From contig CAVYDG010000007.1 of NCBI GenBank assembly GCA_963767245.1, positions 1-64,000 of the forward strand: a stretch of 64,000 bases of DNA, written 5' to 3'. The notes under the pieces are model-generated. The model ran no database searches. It was not told the origin of the DNA and was given only the letters and a program-made list of their open reading frames with translations. The translations under genes and the position numbers were made by a program. Positions 43,358 through 52,060 of this stretch are shown here, in pieces. The stretch comes from Roseiarcus sp963767245 (GTDB taxonomy: Bacteria; Pseudomonadota; Alphaproteobacteria; Rhizobiales; Beijerinckiaceae). How positions within the stretch are numbered: the stretch's first letter is position 1; every line of letters starts with the position of its first letter.

Positions 43358-44815
43358 ATGCGCGAACTCAACTGCGACGTTGTTATCGTGGGCTGCGGTG
43401 CTGCCGGACTGACAGCCGCACTCGCGGCGTTGCAGAACGGCGCGAAGGTGATTGTGCTCGAACGCTCCACCGTTGAAGACCGCGGCGGCAACACGCGTTG
43501 GACCGAGGCCCTGTTGCGGATGACGCCAGATGGAGAGCCCTCTCGCGACTTCATCGAGCGCTTTACGGATCAGGCCGGTTATCACGTCACGCCGGAGTTC
43601 GTGCAGGCAACCGCAGCCGACTACGAATCATGGCCGGCTCTGGTGAAGGCGCTGCCGTTCACCGACCCCGAGGTGCTGGCGACGTTCGTCGACGGCATCC
43701 CGAAAGTCCTGGAGTGGCTTCGGCCGCACGGCATCCGCACGCATCCTAGCATGTATCCGCTGCCCCCCGCCGTAAGGGCGCGATTGCCAAGCATCGTTGG
43801 CGGAGGCCTCGCGATTATTGAGGCACTGTGCCCCCAGCTCGAAAGGCTTGGAGCCCAGATTGAGTACGAGACAACGGCGGTTAGACTGCTCACTGACGAC
43901 GACGAACGTGTCGTCGGGATCAAGGCTACCGATCGAAATCATGCAGGCGTCATGATCAAAGCGTGCGGCGTCGTGCTGGCGAGCGGCGGCTTTGAAGGCA
44001 ACCCTGAGATGACAGTGCGGTACATGGGTCCTGAGGCGCGCTACTTGAGGCCGGTAGCACGCGGCGGCTGGTATAACCGCGGCGAGGGAATCCGCATGGC
44101 GCTTGAGGTGAACGCCGCGCCCGCCGGCGACTACGCTGAATGCCACCGCCAGCCCATTGATCCCCGCTCCAATCGTGCGGAGTCGCTGGTTCACGCTTAT
44201 CCGCTCGGCGTTCTCATCAACGCGCAAGGGCAAAGGTTCATTGACGAGGCGCCGAACCACCGTGCCGGCTATCTTGAGGAACCCTTGCGGGCGCTATCGC
44301 GGCAGCCGGGTGGTATCGCATATTTCATTTTCGACCAGCAGATCGAGCACACGCCCAATTGGCGAATCATGGTTCGCTCGGATCAGCCAGCGATCGAAGC
44401 GACATCGTTGCGGGAACTGGCCACCAAGATCGGAATATCCCCAGATACGCTCGAAGCGACGATCACCGACTTCAATCGCGCGTGTCCGTCGGGCCCCTGG
44501 GACACAAGCAAGTTCGACCGCCAGTGCACCAACGTACTGCTGCCCGCAAAATCCAATTGGGCGCGGCCAATCATCGAACCGCCGTTCGGTTGCTTTCCAA
44601 TCATCGCGTCCAACACCTTTACTTTCGGCGGGTTGAAAGTATCCCCGAAGGCCGAAGTCATAAATGCCAGTGGGGTCCTGGTTCCCGGCCTGTACGCAGC
44701 CGGTGAGACCGTCGGCATTCTCTATGGCGATTACATCGGCGCGACATCGGTGCTGCGTGCCCTTGTGTTTGGCCGGCAGGCCGGCATCCACGCGGCACGA
44801 GCGGCACCCGGCTAA
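43358..44815 (+). CDS. FAD-dependent dehydrogenase of the tricarballylate dehydrogenase/fumarate reductase flavoprotein family
   Basis: The 485-residue flavoprotein has the Rossmann start CDVVIVGCGAAGLTAALAA, the second contact ERSTVEDRGGNTRWTEA, the substrate-domain pattern GGFEGNPEMTVRYMGPEARY and HAYPLGVLINAQGQRFIDE, and the FAD C-terminal site GLYAAGETVGILYGDYIGA with TSVLRALVFGRQAG. The GGNTRW feature matches TcuA-type tricarballylate dehydrogenases; related enzymes act on steroids or succinate-like acids. GGGAGG lies about 8 bp before ATG 43358. Remnants of other catabolic genes nearby suggest that it was part of a larger pathway. Confidence 0.85.
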   Translation: MRELNCDVVIVGCGAAGLTAALAALQNGAKVIVLERSTVEDRGGNTRWTEALLRMTPDGEPSRDFIERFTDQAGYHVTPEFVQATAADYESWPALVKALPFTDPEVLATFVDGIPKVLEWLRPHGIRTHPSMYPLPPAVRARLPSIVGGGLAIIEALCPQLERLGAQIEYETTAVRLLTDDDERVVGIKATDRNHAGVMIKACGVVLASGGFEGNPEMTVRYMGPEARYLRPVARGGWYNRGEGIRMALEVNAAPAGDYAECHRQPIDPRSNRAESLVHAYPLGVLINAQGQRFIDEAPNHRAGYLEEPLRALSRQPGGIAYFIFDQQIEHTPNWRIMVRSDQPAIEATSLRELATKIGISPDTLEATITDFNRACPSGPWDTSKFDRQCTNVLLPAKSNWARPIIEPPFGCFPIIASNTFTFGGLKVSPKAEVINASGVLVPGLYAAGETVGILYGDYIGATSVLRALVFGRQAGIHAARAAPG

Positions 44816-45070
44816 CATTTAGCAATTTAAGGAGACCTTGGCATTAAATGAGGCGCGCAATGATGTACGCGACGTGGGCGACTCCGTTGAGCGCCATCGG
44901 GTTTCCGGATAATAGCCATAACATGGAGTGACTGGTTCAGGTTCCGCCTGACGTGCCGCACAGTGTGCGGAGTGGGCAGAGGGCGCTGGGTTGTTGCGAA
45001 CTATGCCTTCGAAACGGGTAGGCCTCGCGGCACGCTACGCGTTAATGTCCCGGCACGGCACTCATAGCGG

Positions 45071-45742
45071 TTGCCTGAACTCGTGCACATCGCACACCCA
45101 CAGGTGTTTCCGCCATTTTGCGAGGTCAGCAACGGCAAATCGGTAGGCCTCGCCGTGGACATCCTACGTGCCGCTGCCGCACGGGTAGGTATTGAGGTAG
45201 ATTTCGTGCCGGTCCCGTTCGAACAAGTGCAGCGAACGCTCGAAGATGGCCGCGCAGAGGCAATTTTTCCCCTAACGATCACTCCGGAGCGTCTTCCATT
45301 GTTCGACTTCAGCGAGCCGCTCTTGATAACTGGCGGCGCACTATTCGTACGCTTGCCGAATGCACCGCCTGAAGGCCTCGACGCGTTTGCCGGCAAGATC
45401 GTCGTCACGCCACGCACGGGCCCGCTGGCCGCCTTCATTCGCAAAGCCGCGCCGGATGTCAGACTTGTACTTACCGAGAATTATGAGGAGAGCCTCGCGC
45501 GCCTCGTTGGGGGCGAAGCGGACGCTGCGGCGCTAAACCCGGCTGGCGCGAGCATCGCCGCCCGACTATATCCGGGTCAGGTGACAGAGCCTCGCAACAT
45601 GTTCACCGAGCTGCCGTTCGCAGTTGCCGTGTCGAAAGGTCGTGGGGCCGAGTTCGTCGGCCAACTCAACGCCGGCTTAGCCGCCATTCGCGCCGACGGT
45701 AGTTGGGAACAGATCAGCGAGCGCTGGACGGAGCGAAACTGA
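45071..45742 (+). CDS. Solute-binding domain protein of the amino acid ABC family (family 3), without signal peptide
   Basis: The 223-residue frame reads as a periplasmic-binding domain: FPPFCEVSNGKSVGLAVDILRAAA, EDGRAEAIFPLTITPERLPLFDFSEPL, VVTPRTGPLAAFI and SWEQISERWTE. It starts directly with the mature domain (TTG or shortly after), and I see no signal peptide upstream, so the protein would remain in the cytoplasm or the 5' end has been lost. No permease or ATPase lies nearby. It is an orphan, possibly degenerate. Confidence 0.7.
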   Translation: MPELVHIAHPQVFPPFCEVSNGKSVGLAVDILRAAAARVGIEVDFVPVPFEQVQRTLEDGRAEAIFPLTITPERLPLFDFSEPLLITGGALFVRLPNAPPEGLDAFAGKIVVTPRTGPLAAFIRKAAPDVRLVLTENYEESLARLVGGEADAAALNPAGASIAARLYPGQVTEPRNMFTELPFAVAVSKGRGAEFVGQLNAGLAAIRADGSWEQISERWTERN

Positions 45743-45862
45743 CGCGGCGGGGAGCTTGCGGGATCGACCGCTGTTGGCGCTCTTCCCCCGTAGCGGGAAG
45801 GGAAGCTAAGCATCGGTTATGGCCCGTTCGCCGAACCGTCCGGCAACGCCCGCTAATGGCGC

Positions 45863-45892
45863 ATTTGAGACGTCTCACGCGACGTCTCAAAT
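45863..45892. terminator. Perfect 12-bp inverted repeat between convergent genes
   Basis: ATTTGAGACGTC and GACGTCTCAAAT form a stem with a 6-nt loop (45875-45880), between the ends of the rightward binding-protein gene and the leftward cyclase gene. Its A/T-rich stem base suits a bidirectional terminator. The inner TGAGACGTCTCA is itself a 12-bp palindrome, so a protein-binding site is an alternative. Confidence 0.5.
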
Positions 45893-46008
45893 CGACGTGA
45901 AGCGGTCATAAAGGTTCGGAACGCCTCAATGAGGAGCCCTATAAGAATGTTCGCAGAACGGATGCGTCAAAAAATCACCCCCCTCCGCTTAGGGAGACTT
46001 GGTCTCGC

Positions 46009-47898
46009 TCATTCCTCCGGCATCCCGGCCTTGCGCAGGCCCTCGAAGAGCCGCTCGTTGTAGGCCACCCACGTCGAATTGTCGGCTAACGACAACTGCT
46101 GCTTTCTCAGTTGGGCGATGGTCTTGCTGGTGACGCCGTTAACCGCGAGATAACGCTTGAGGGCTTCGTGGGCGTCTGCCTGTTGCCCGGTCAACGCGAG
46201 CGCCGCTGCGAGTATGAGGTCGGTGAAAACGTCGCCGCCTTCCGCCCGTCGAAGCCATTCGATGGCCTGTTCGTCTTGTTGTTTCATGAAAAAGGCCCAT
46301 CCCTTCTGGTGATATAATTCGCGCAGGAACGGGTCGCGCGGACTGAGGCGAATCGCCTTGTCGGCAAGTTCAAGGGCACGATCCGGCCGGCCCAGAAAGT
46401 TGTTCGCAGAGCAGAGGGCAACGTAGGCATCGATGTAGCTGGGGTTAAGAGCGAGGCTGCGTTCCCCTTCGATGACCGCCTCTTGGGTGCGGCCTTGCGC
46501 CACGAAGACAAAGGCTTTGGCGAAGTGAGCGGCGTAAAAATTCGGGTCGATGGCAAGCGCCCGCGTGACGAGTTCGTCCGCCCGCCGGATGTCGGCCTGC
46601 GGGTCGTTGCTCTGCGCTTCGATGACCGGAACAATGTACCTAAGGGTCATGCCGGTCAGCGCAAAGACGTTGCTATTGTCGATATGCAGCGCCCGGTCAC
46701 AGAGGTCGAACGCGGCCGTGAATTCTGCGGACCCTCCAGGAGAGTTGTAAATGCCCGCCTCGCAGCGTAGGGCCAAGTCCTCCGCATCAAGATTGCCCGG
46801 GCGCGCGCGCGTCACGCGCGCCGCATCGACGGCGACCAATTGTATCTGCATGGCGCGTGCGATGCGGGTAACGATCTCGTCCTGCATCTGCAAGAGATCG
46901 GCGCGATCGGCATCAAACTGATCGGCCCAAAGATGCGCGCCGGTCTCAGCGTCTATGAGCTGGGCATTTACACGCACCTGATTGCCGCTGTGTTGTTCGC
47001 TCCCCTCCAGCACATAGCGCACGCCGAGGTCCCTGCCGACCTGCTTCACGTCTACGGGCTTGCCCTTGTAGGTGAACGCGGTGCTGCGCGCGATCACGAA
47101 CGTGCCGTTGATCCTCGAAAGGTTCGTGGTCAGCCCCTCGGTGATGACATCGGGAAGGTAGTCCTGCGCGGGATCGCCGCTCAAATTGGCGAAGGGGAGT
47201 ACAACAATGGAAAGTCGAGGCGTTGTCGCCGATGCCTCGGGACCCCTCGCTGGCCTCACCGCGACCCAGACGCCAGCCGCGATCGTGGCGAGTGCGACGA
47301 GTCCCGCGGCCAGCAGCGCGAACCTCGAACGCCGCTTTGGTGCGGCAGGCTTAGCCGCCCTTGCCTGCGCCGGCTTGCCGACTTCGAGCGAATAGACCCG
47401 GATCGGTTCGGCGATATTCTTGAGCTGGGTCGGGCCGAGATCGCTGACCGCGAGATCGAGCCGGCCCTTTACCTGACGGTAGGCGTCGTCGGAAAGACAG
47501 ATCGCACCCGGCTCGCAGATGCCCTCGAGCCGCGCGGCGATATTGACCCCGTCGCCCATCAGATCGCCGTCGGCCTCCTCGACGACGTCGCCGAGATGAA
47601 CGCCGACGCGAAACTCGATGCGGCGCTCATGCGGCAACCCGGCATTGCGCTCGGCCAGGCCGTTCTGGACCTCGATCGCGCAGCGCACGGCGTCGACCAC
47701 GCTGCGAAACTCGATGAGAATGCCGTCGCCGGTGCGCTTGACGATGCGCCCATGATGCGCGTCGATGGCGGGATCGACGAGATCGCTGCGGAGCCCCCGG
47801 AGCCGTGACAGCGTGCGGTCCTCGTCCGCGCCAGCGAGCCGGCTGTAACCGACAATATCCGCGACCAGGATCGCCGCGATTTTTCGGGTTCCCGCCAT
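46009..47898 (-). CDS. Class III adenylate/guanylate cyclase with TolB-like and TPR domains
   Basis: The 629-residue protein has an N-terminal cyclase domain (metal Asp in AAILVADIVGYSRLAG, second in IVKRTGDGILIEF, and GDLMGDGVNIAARLE), a single membrane segment at about 192-214 (FALLAAGLVALATIAAGVWV), a TolB/FlgO-like segment (VVLPFANLSGDPAQDYLPDV, RYVLEGSEQHSGNQVRVNA) and TPR repeats from about residue 390 to 600. The cyclase is cytoplasmic and the sensor part periplasmic. This architecture is common and expanded in Bradyrhizobium and relatives. ATG 47898 is followed by AGTRKIAAIL, the usual start. The signal sensed is unknown. Confidence 0.9.
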   Translation of the reverse strand: MAGTRKIAAILVADIVGYSRLAGADEDRTLSRLRGLRSDLVDPAIDAHHGRIVKRTGDGILIEFRSVVDAVRCAIEVQNGLAERNAGLPHERRIEFRVGVHLGDVVEEADGDLMGDGVNIAARLEGICEPGAICLSDDAYRQVKGRLDLAVSDLGPTQLKNIAEPIRVYSLEVGKPAQARAAKPAAPKRRSRFALLAAGLVALATIAAGVWVAVRPARGPEASATTPRLSIVVLPFANLSGDPAQDYLPDVITEGLTTNLSRINGTFVIARSTAFTYKGKPVDVKQVGRDLGVRYVLEGSEQHSGNQVRVNAQLIDAETGAHLWADQFDADRADLLQMQDEIVTRIARAMQIQLVAVDAARVTRARPGNLDAEDLALRCEAGIYNSPGGSAEFTAAFDLCDRALHIDNSNVFALTGMTLRYIVPVIEAQSNDPQADIRRADELVTRALAIDPNFYAAHFAKAFVFVAQGRTQEAVIEGERSLALNPSYIDAYVALCSANNFLGRPDRALELADKAIRLSPRDPFLRELYHQKGWAFFMKQQDEQAIEWLRRAEGGDVFTDLILAAALALTGQQADAHEALKRYLAVNGVTSKTIAQLRKQQLSLADNSTWVAYNERLFEGLRKAGMPEE

Positions 47899-48311
47899 GG
47901 TGGGCCCTCAGGCGCTATGCAGCGTAGCACGGAATAACGCCATAGCCGCCGCCTTTTTGCGAGCGTGGCCGCCCTCGAATGACCGGTTCTTGCGCGAAGC
48001 GGACTCCACGGCCCGCATCGCGTCCCCGGCCAAATGACCCCAAGATAGGCAGCTAGGCGCAGGGCGCGCTGCTTGTTGAGGAACGTGTGTGGCTCAAGCC
48101 AGATGAGCACCTCGCCGCTGCGGCGTCTTGATCGCGCTTGCGACAAGCTATCTTTCCGTTCACTCTCCTTCGGGGTGGAACGCCAATGCCCAAGGGTTAC
48201 ATCATCGCGCGCATCGACATCCTCGATCCGGAGGCCTACGCGCGCTACGCCGCCGCAGCGATCAAGGTGGCCACGGCGCATGGCGGAAAGGCGCTGGCGC
48301 GCGGCGGGCGA

Positions 48312-49697
48312 GAGCTACGCGGGAAAGTCGGTGACGGCGTGAATCAAGCGGCGGATTTGATTTCGGCGACAGCTTCGATTCCGTCCTTGAACCTTATACC
48401 GTTGACGACTTTCGGCAACTGGTTTTGACCTTTCAAACGCCGCCAGGTCCTGGACGCGGCCATCACCAGTTTGAACACCATGAGACGCGCGGTGTCCTGC
48501 GACAGCGCGCCTTTCATGCGGACGGTGCGATGCCTCACCGTCGCGAACACGCTCTCGATCGGGTTCGAGGTTCGCAAGTGGTCCCAATGATCGGCGGGAA
48601 GGTCGAAGAATGTCAGCAGTGTCTGCTGATCCTTGATCAGGGATTCGACGGCCTTGTCGTATTTGGGCGCGTATTTCTCGGCGAAGGTCGTCATCGCCGC
48701 TTCCGCCGCACCCCGGCTCGGCGACAGCCAGATCTCGCGCAGATCCTTGTGCGCGTTGGGTTGCATCGACTTCGGGAGCTTGTCGAGCACGTTCAATGTC
48801 TTGTGCAGCCAGCATCGCTGATGACGCGTCGTCGGGAACGCCTCGTCGAGGGCCTTCCAAAACCCGAGCGCGCCATCGCCAATGGCGACTTGCGGCGCGA
48901 CGACCAAGCCGCGCGCCTTCAAATCGACGAGTAGTTCCTTCCAGCTTTGACCGCTCTCCCGCATGCCCGTCTGAAAGCCGATCAGCTCCTTCTTGCCTTC
49001 CGCCGTCGCGCCCATCAGCACCAGCATGCATTCGGCCTGCGGCTCCAGGCGCGCCTGCAAATAGACGCCGTCCGCCCAGACGTAGACGTAATGGCGCGCC
49101 GACAAATCGCGCTTCTGCCATCGCCGATATTCGTCCTCCCACTCGCTCTTGAGGCGCCCGATCACCGCAGCGGAGAGGTTGGGCGCGTCCCTGCCGAGCA
49201 AGGCGGCGAGGGCCTCCTGGAAATCGCCGGCGGAAATCCCGCGCAGATAGAGAACCGGCAACAGGGCGTCGAGGCTCTTGGTGCGCCGCGCCCATTTGGG
49301 CAGGATGTTCGACGAGAAGCGAAGGCGCTCCCCCGAAGCGGCGGCGCGATCGCGGGCCTTCGGCTTTTGCACTTCGACCGGGCCGATTCCCGTCTGGATC
49401 GCGCGAACCGGATCATGCCCGTGGCGAACCACCCGTTGGCGGCCATCCGGAAGCACGAGCTCCGCGGTCGAGGCCAGAAATGTCTCGAACTCCGCCGTCA
49501 CCGCCTGGGCGATCAGTCGACGCGCGCCGGTTCGCAGTATTTCAGTGAGCGGATCGTCGATTGCCCCTTTCTGTCGAAGGGCAACAACTCTATTCTCAGT
49601 CATGGCGTAACGCTCCTGCTTGGAGGTTCGGGTGGCTTGATCACCAACCCCGTTACGCCGCCTTCTTCACACCGTCACCCAGTTTCCTCCATAGCTC
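48312..49697 (-). mobile_element. IS256-family insertion sequence in DUF1330
   Basis: A 1386-bp element with imperfect terminal inverted repeats starting GAGCTAYG and sharing GGTGACGGYGTGAA, flanked by a perfect 9-bp target duplication GGCGGGCGA (48303-48311 and 49698-49706). It carries one complete transposase gene on the reverse strand. Confidence 0.93.
48344..49603 (-). CDS. IS256-family (mutator type) transposase
   Basis: The 419-residue enzyme shows the mutator pattern: GARRLIAQAVTAEFETFLAS, the VRHGHDPVRAIQTGIGPVEV strand region, LPVLYLRGISAGDFQEALA, first Asp in YVYVWADGVYLQARLE, second in QVAIGDGALGFWKAL, WLHKTLNVLDKLPKS and the catalytic Glu in TSNPIESVFATVRHRT. Length and ends are normal, so it is probably active. 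Confidence 0.93.
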   Translation of the reverse strand: MTENRVVALRQKGAIDDPLTEILRTGARRLIAQAVTAEFETFLASTAELVLPDGRQRVVRHGHDPVRAIQTGIGPVEVQKPKARDRAAASGERLRFSSNILPKWARRTKSLDALLPVLYLRGISAGDFQEALAALLGRDAPNLSAAVIGRLKSEWEDEYRRWQKRDLSARHYVYVWADGVYLQARLEPQAECMLVLMGATAEGKKELIGFQTGMRESGQSWKELLVDLKARGLVVAPQVAIGDGALGFWKALDEAFPTTRHQRCWLHKTLNVLDKLPKSMQPNAHKDLREIWLSPSRGAAEAAMTTFAEKYAPKYDKAVESLIKDQQTLLTFFDLPADHWDHLRTSNPIESVFATVRHRTVRMKGALSQDTARLMVFKLVMAASRTWRRLKGQNQLPKVVNGIRFKDGIEAVAEIKSAA

Positions 49698-49868
49698 GGC
49701 GGGCGATGCGAGGCGCTTGAAGGCAAGGCGCGGGCGCGCAATGTGGTGCTCGAATTCGACAGCTACGACGCCGCGCGGGCCGAGTATCACTCGGCCGAGT
49801 ATCAGGCGGCACGAGCGCTGCGCGAAGGCGCGGCCGAGGTAGAAATCGTGCTGGTAGAAGGCGCCTGA

Positions 49869-50079
49869 CGCTCTCGGCCCGCTTTGCCTCGAAACCTATC
49901 GAGCCGAACGGGAGCGTCGCGGCGATGGCGTCGAAGGCGGTGGGGGTGATGCGGATCATCAAGGAAAAGAGCGGACAAGCGAGATGATCGATATGATCAG
50001 GGCAACGCCCAGCGCGATTGCGGCCAATTTATAGGTGACGCGCTGTTCCTGAGCGATGCCGCCTGCGCTCAAACAGAAA
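49869..50079. other. Intergenic stretch, no gene supported
   Basis: A short hydrophobic reverse-strand reading (YKLAAIALGVALIISIISL) at about 49980-50055 is seen but lacks a convincing start codon, so I do not call it. Confidence 0.3.
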
Positions 50080-50098
50080 GGCCGCCTCGCGGGCGGCC
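50080..50098 (-). terminator. Hairpin terminator of the PEP-CTERM protein gene
   Basis: GGCCGCC-TCGCG-GGCGGCC is a 7-bp GC stem located 27 bp after the stop of the leftward gene, followed on that strand by TTTCTGTTTG. This is a normal intrinsic terminator. Confidence 0.65.
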
Positions 50099-50124
50099 CC
50101 TCTGGTCTTCGATGTTGCCGCTGA

Positions 50125-51294
50125 TCAGGCGGCGATCGAGGCGGCCTTCCGCGAAGTCCGATAGCCCACAAACCCAAGCCCCGCGAAGCCGAGGAGCATC
50201 ATCGCCCAGGTTGATGGCTCGGGTATCACCAAGCTCCCGCTTGGGATTTCGAGCGTCGTGATGAGCCCGGCGTGATCCGATGGCCAGAGACCGGACGGCG
50301 TCCGGTCGCCGGCGTTGTCCCCCAGAAGGTCGGCCCCATCGACGCCGATGGCTCCTCGCAGCAGCTCCAGGTCGACCCGCTGGTCGAGGGCCGACGGAAA
50401 GTTCAGCAAGTCCTGATCCTGGCAACAAGTATTCCCTGGGTCACCGCCGCCGTGCGCGGCGGTCCAGGCGTCTGCAAACCCAGCGTTGAGCGCCGCCAGA
50501 TAGGTCGCATACGTCGGGTCAAGGGGATCGTCGGCGTTGGCGTTGAAATCGCCGGCCATGACGATGGGAAGCACTCCACTCTCAGCGGAAATCAGTTCCT
50601 GCATCTGCGCGAGCTGCACCGACGGCACGGTATTGAGATGCGTGGTCACGAATCGGAATGTCGCTCCGTTGATGGTGATGTCGGCTGAGGCATAGCCGCG
50701 GAGATCCGGAATAGGTCCTATGGCTGAAGGGAGAGGCGGATTGTCGGCATAATGGTCAACCTGAATATTGGCGAGCGTCGCGTTGTCAGCGACACGCACA
50801 AGAATCGCGTCGCCCGTGACGAGGCGCACGTCATGTCCGAGCGTACTTGGCGCTTCGGCGTTGAACTCCGGCAAAGTGGTGACAACAGCATAATTTTGTC
50901 CAAGCGCCTTCAGATCGCTTTGCAGCGACGAGAGGTAGTCGACTTGCACCGTGGTCGCGGGCGTGCCTGTGAGGAGGGTCGAGACCTCCTGAAGACTCAC
51001 GACGTCCGGCTGTTCCGCCGCGATCTCGTTTGCGACCACCTGCGCACGCCCCGCAGGGTCGGTCGCCAGAATGTTGTTGTAGGTTGTTGTAACTGCCGCG
51101 ACAAATTCCGCGGGCGTTTGCGCCGCAAAGAGCTCATCAAAGTTCGTGCCTTGATAAACGTTCTGAGTCATGATGCGGATTGCTACGTCGTCCGCCTCGG
51201 CTGGCGCCGCGCTTAGAAGAGCCAAGGCGAGCACAGCGGCAAAAGAACCCGTGATGGGCGCGCGTGCAGCTATCTTCCAGAATGTTGCGCCCAT
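50125..51294 (-). CDS. Secreted endonuclease/exonuclease/phosphatase-fold protein with PEP-CTERM anchor
   Basis: The 389-residue protein has a signal peptide (MGATFWKIAARAPITGSF..., cleavage near AEA/DD), then the metal-phosphoesterase fold with Asn in IMTQNVYQG, Glu in DVVSLQEVS, VTTHLNTVP, Asp/Asn in VMAGDFNANADDP and the final WPSDHAGLITTLE. The C-terminus is a PEP-CTERM sorting signal: VIPEPSTWAMMLLGFAGLG, a membrane helix and the basic YRTSRKA tail. Such proteins are exported, cut by an exosortase and attached to the cell surface or matrix. The fold covers DNases, sphingomyelinases and inositol phosphatases; the substrate here is unknown. ATG 51294 begins the signal peptide. No exosortase is in the window. 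Confidence 0.88.
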   Translation of the reverse strand: MGATFWKIAARAPITGSFAAVLALALLSAAPAEADDVAIRIMTQNVYQGTNFDELFAAQTPAEFVAAVTTTYNNILATDPAGRAQVVANEIAAEQPDVVSLQEVSTLLTGTPATTVQVDYLSSLQSDLKALGQNYAVVTTLPEFNAEAPSTLGHDVRLVTGDAILVRVADNATLANIQVDHYADNPPLPSAIGPIPDLRGYASADITINGATFRFVTTHLNTVPSVQLAQMQELISAESGVLPIVMAGDFNANADDPLDPTYATYLAALNAGFADAWTAAHGGGDPGNTCCQDQDLLNFPSALDQRVDLELLRGAIGVDGADLLGDNAGDRTPSGLWPSDHAGLITTLEIPSGSLVIPEPSTWAMMLLGFAGLGFVGYRTSRKAASIAA

Positions 51295-51880
51295 AATTGC
51301 GCCTTCCATGCAGTAATCGAGGGACGGCAAAAAGGCGGCTCTACCGGACCTACCCGAGGTGTCGACGTGACGGTCTAAACGTCGCCCCTGTGCTGGTAGT
51401 GGCTTTTGATCGTTCCGGATGCCACGTCGTCAAAATCGATAACGGTCATGATCGAAATGATCTTGGGTTGCTGTGGCGGCACGACCGGTCCCCCTGCTGA
51501 GAATTCCGACAGCGCCCCGATGGAACGCATGTCAAGGTACTCCCGACACGCCCATCGGTCTTTGGGTACTTCTACCCATTGGAGAATGGATTAGTGCGAA
51601 CCTTCTTGGGTGTCCGCCAGCCCGGCGAGAGGTGCAGCGACGTGATCCTGAGGCTGGGCGAAGGGTGAGGCCGTTCTCTGCTGATGCCTCCGGAACCTGA
51701 AAGCGATGAAAGCCCCGCCGCGAACGCGGAAAAAATTGAACGATTGATGGGCGTCACCTAGAGGTCGAGGAATCTGACAAGCTACGGGCTTTCGCAGAAA
51801 CGATATTGCGCTGGGCGGAGATCGGCGAATCGGAAGCGGCTATCCGACAGCAACTTGCCGCCTATCATTGCTGATTCCTG
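51295..51880. other. Gap left of IS21; possible remnants only
   Basis: Almost 590 bp. A short frame ending just before the IS (EESDKLRAFAETILRWAEIG, then ESEAAIRQQLAAYHC) looks protein-like and may be the end of a small hypothetical gene, but its start is unclear. Nothing else is recognisable. Confidence 0.35.
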
Positions 51881-52060
51881 GCGAAGCCGCCCACCAAAAC
51901 GAGATGATGTCGCCCGCCGTAACGGAATGATGCCGCCCACCAAAACGAGATGATGCCGCCCACCGGAACGGAATAATGCCGCCCGGGGTTTTTTGACGGC
52001 GACGAGCGCCTCCGCTGGCCTGTTTAGGGTCGCTCCTTTGGCAATCCAAGGGAGCGATCG

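Larger units (their letters stand above)
48186..49868 (+). pseudogene. DUF1330 protein gene split by IS256
   Basis: The 5' part (48186-48311) encodes MPKGYIIARIDILDPEAYAR and AAAAIKVATAHGGKALARGG. After the element the frame resumes exactly at the 9-bp duplication and continues EALEGKARARNVVLEFDSYD, then AARAEYHSAEYQAARAL and ends EIVLVEGA at 49868. Removing the IS and one copy of the duplication restores a complete 97-residue DUF1330 protein, a small ferredoxin-like fold of unknown function. As it stands it is inactive. Confidence 0.9.

Noticed and set aside
51885..51990. CRISPR-like repeat array
   Set aside because: The repeats are short, with matching inverted copies at the other end of IS21; they are transposase-binding end repeats, and there are no spacers or cas genes.
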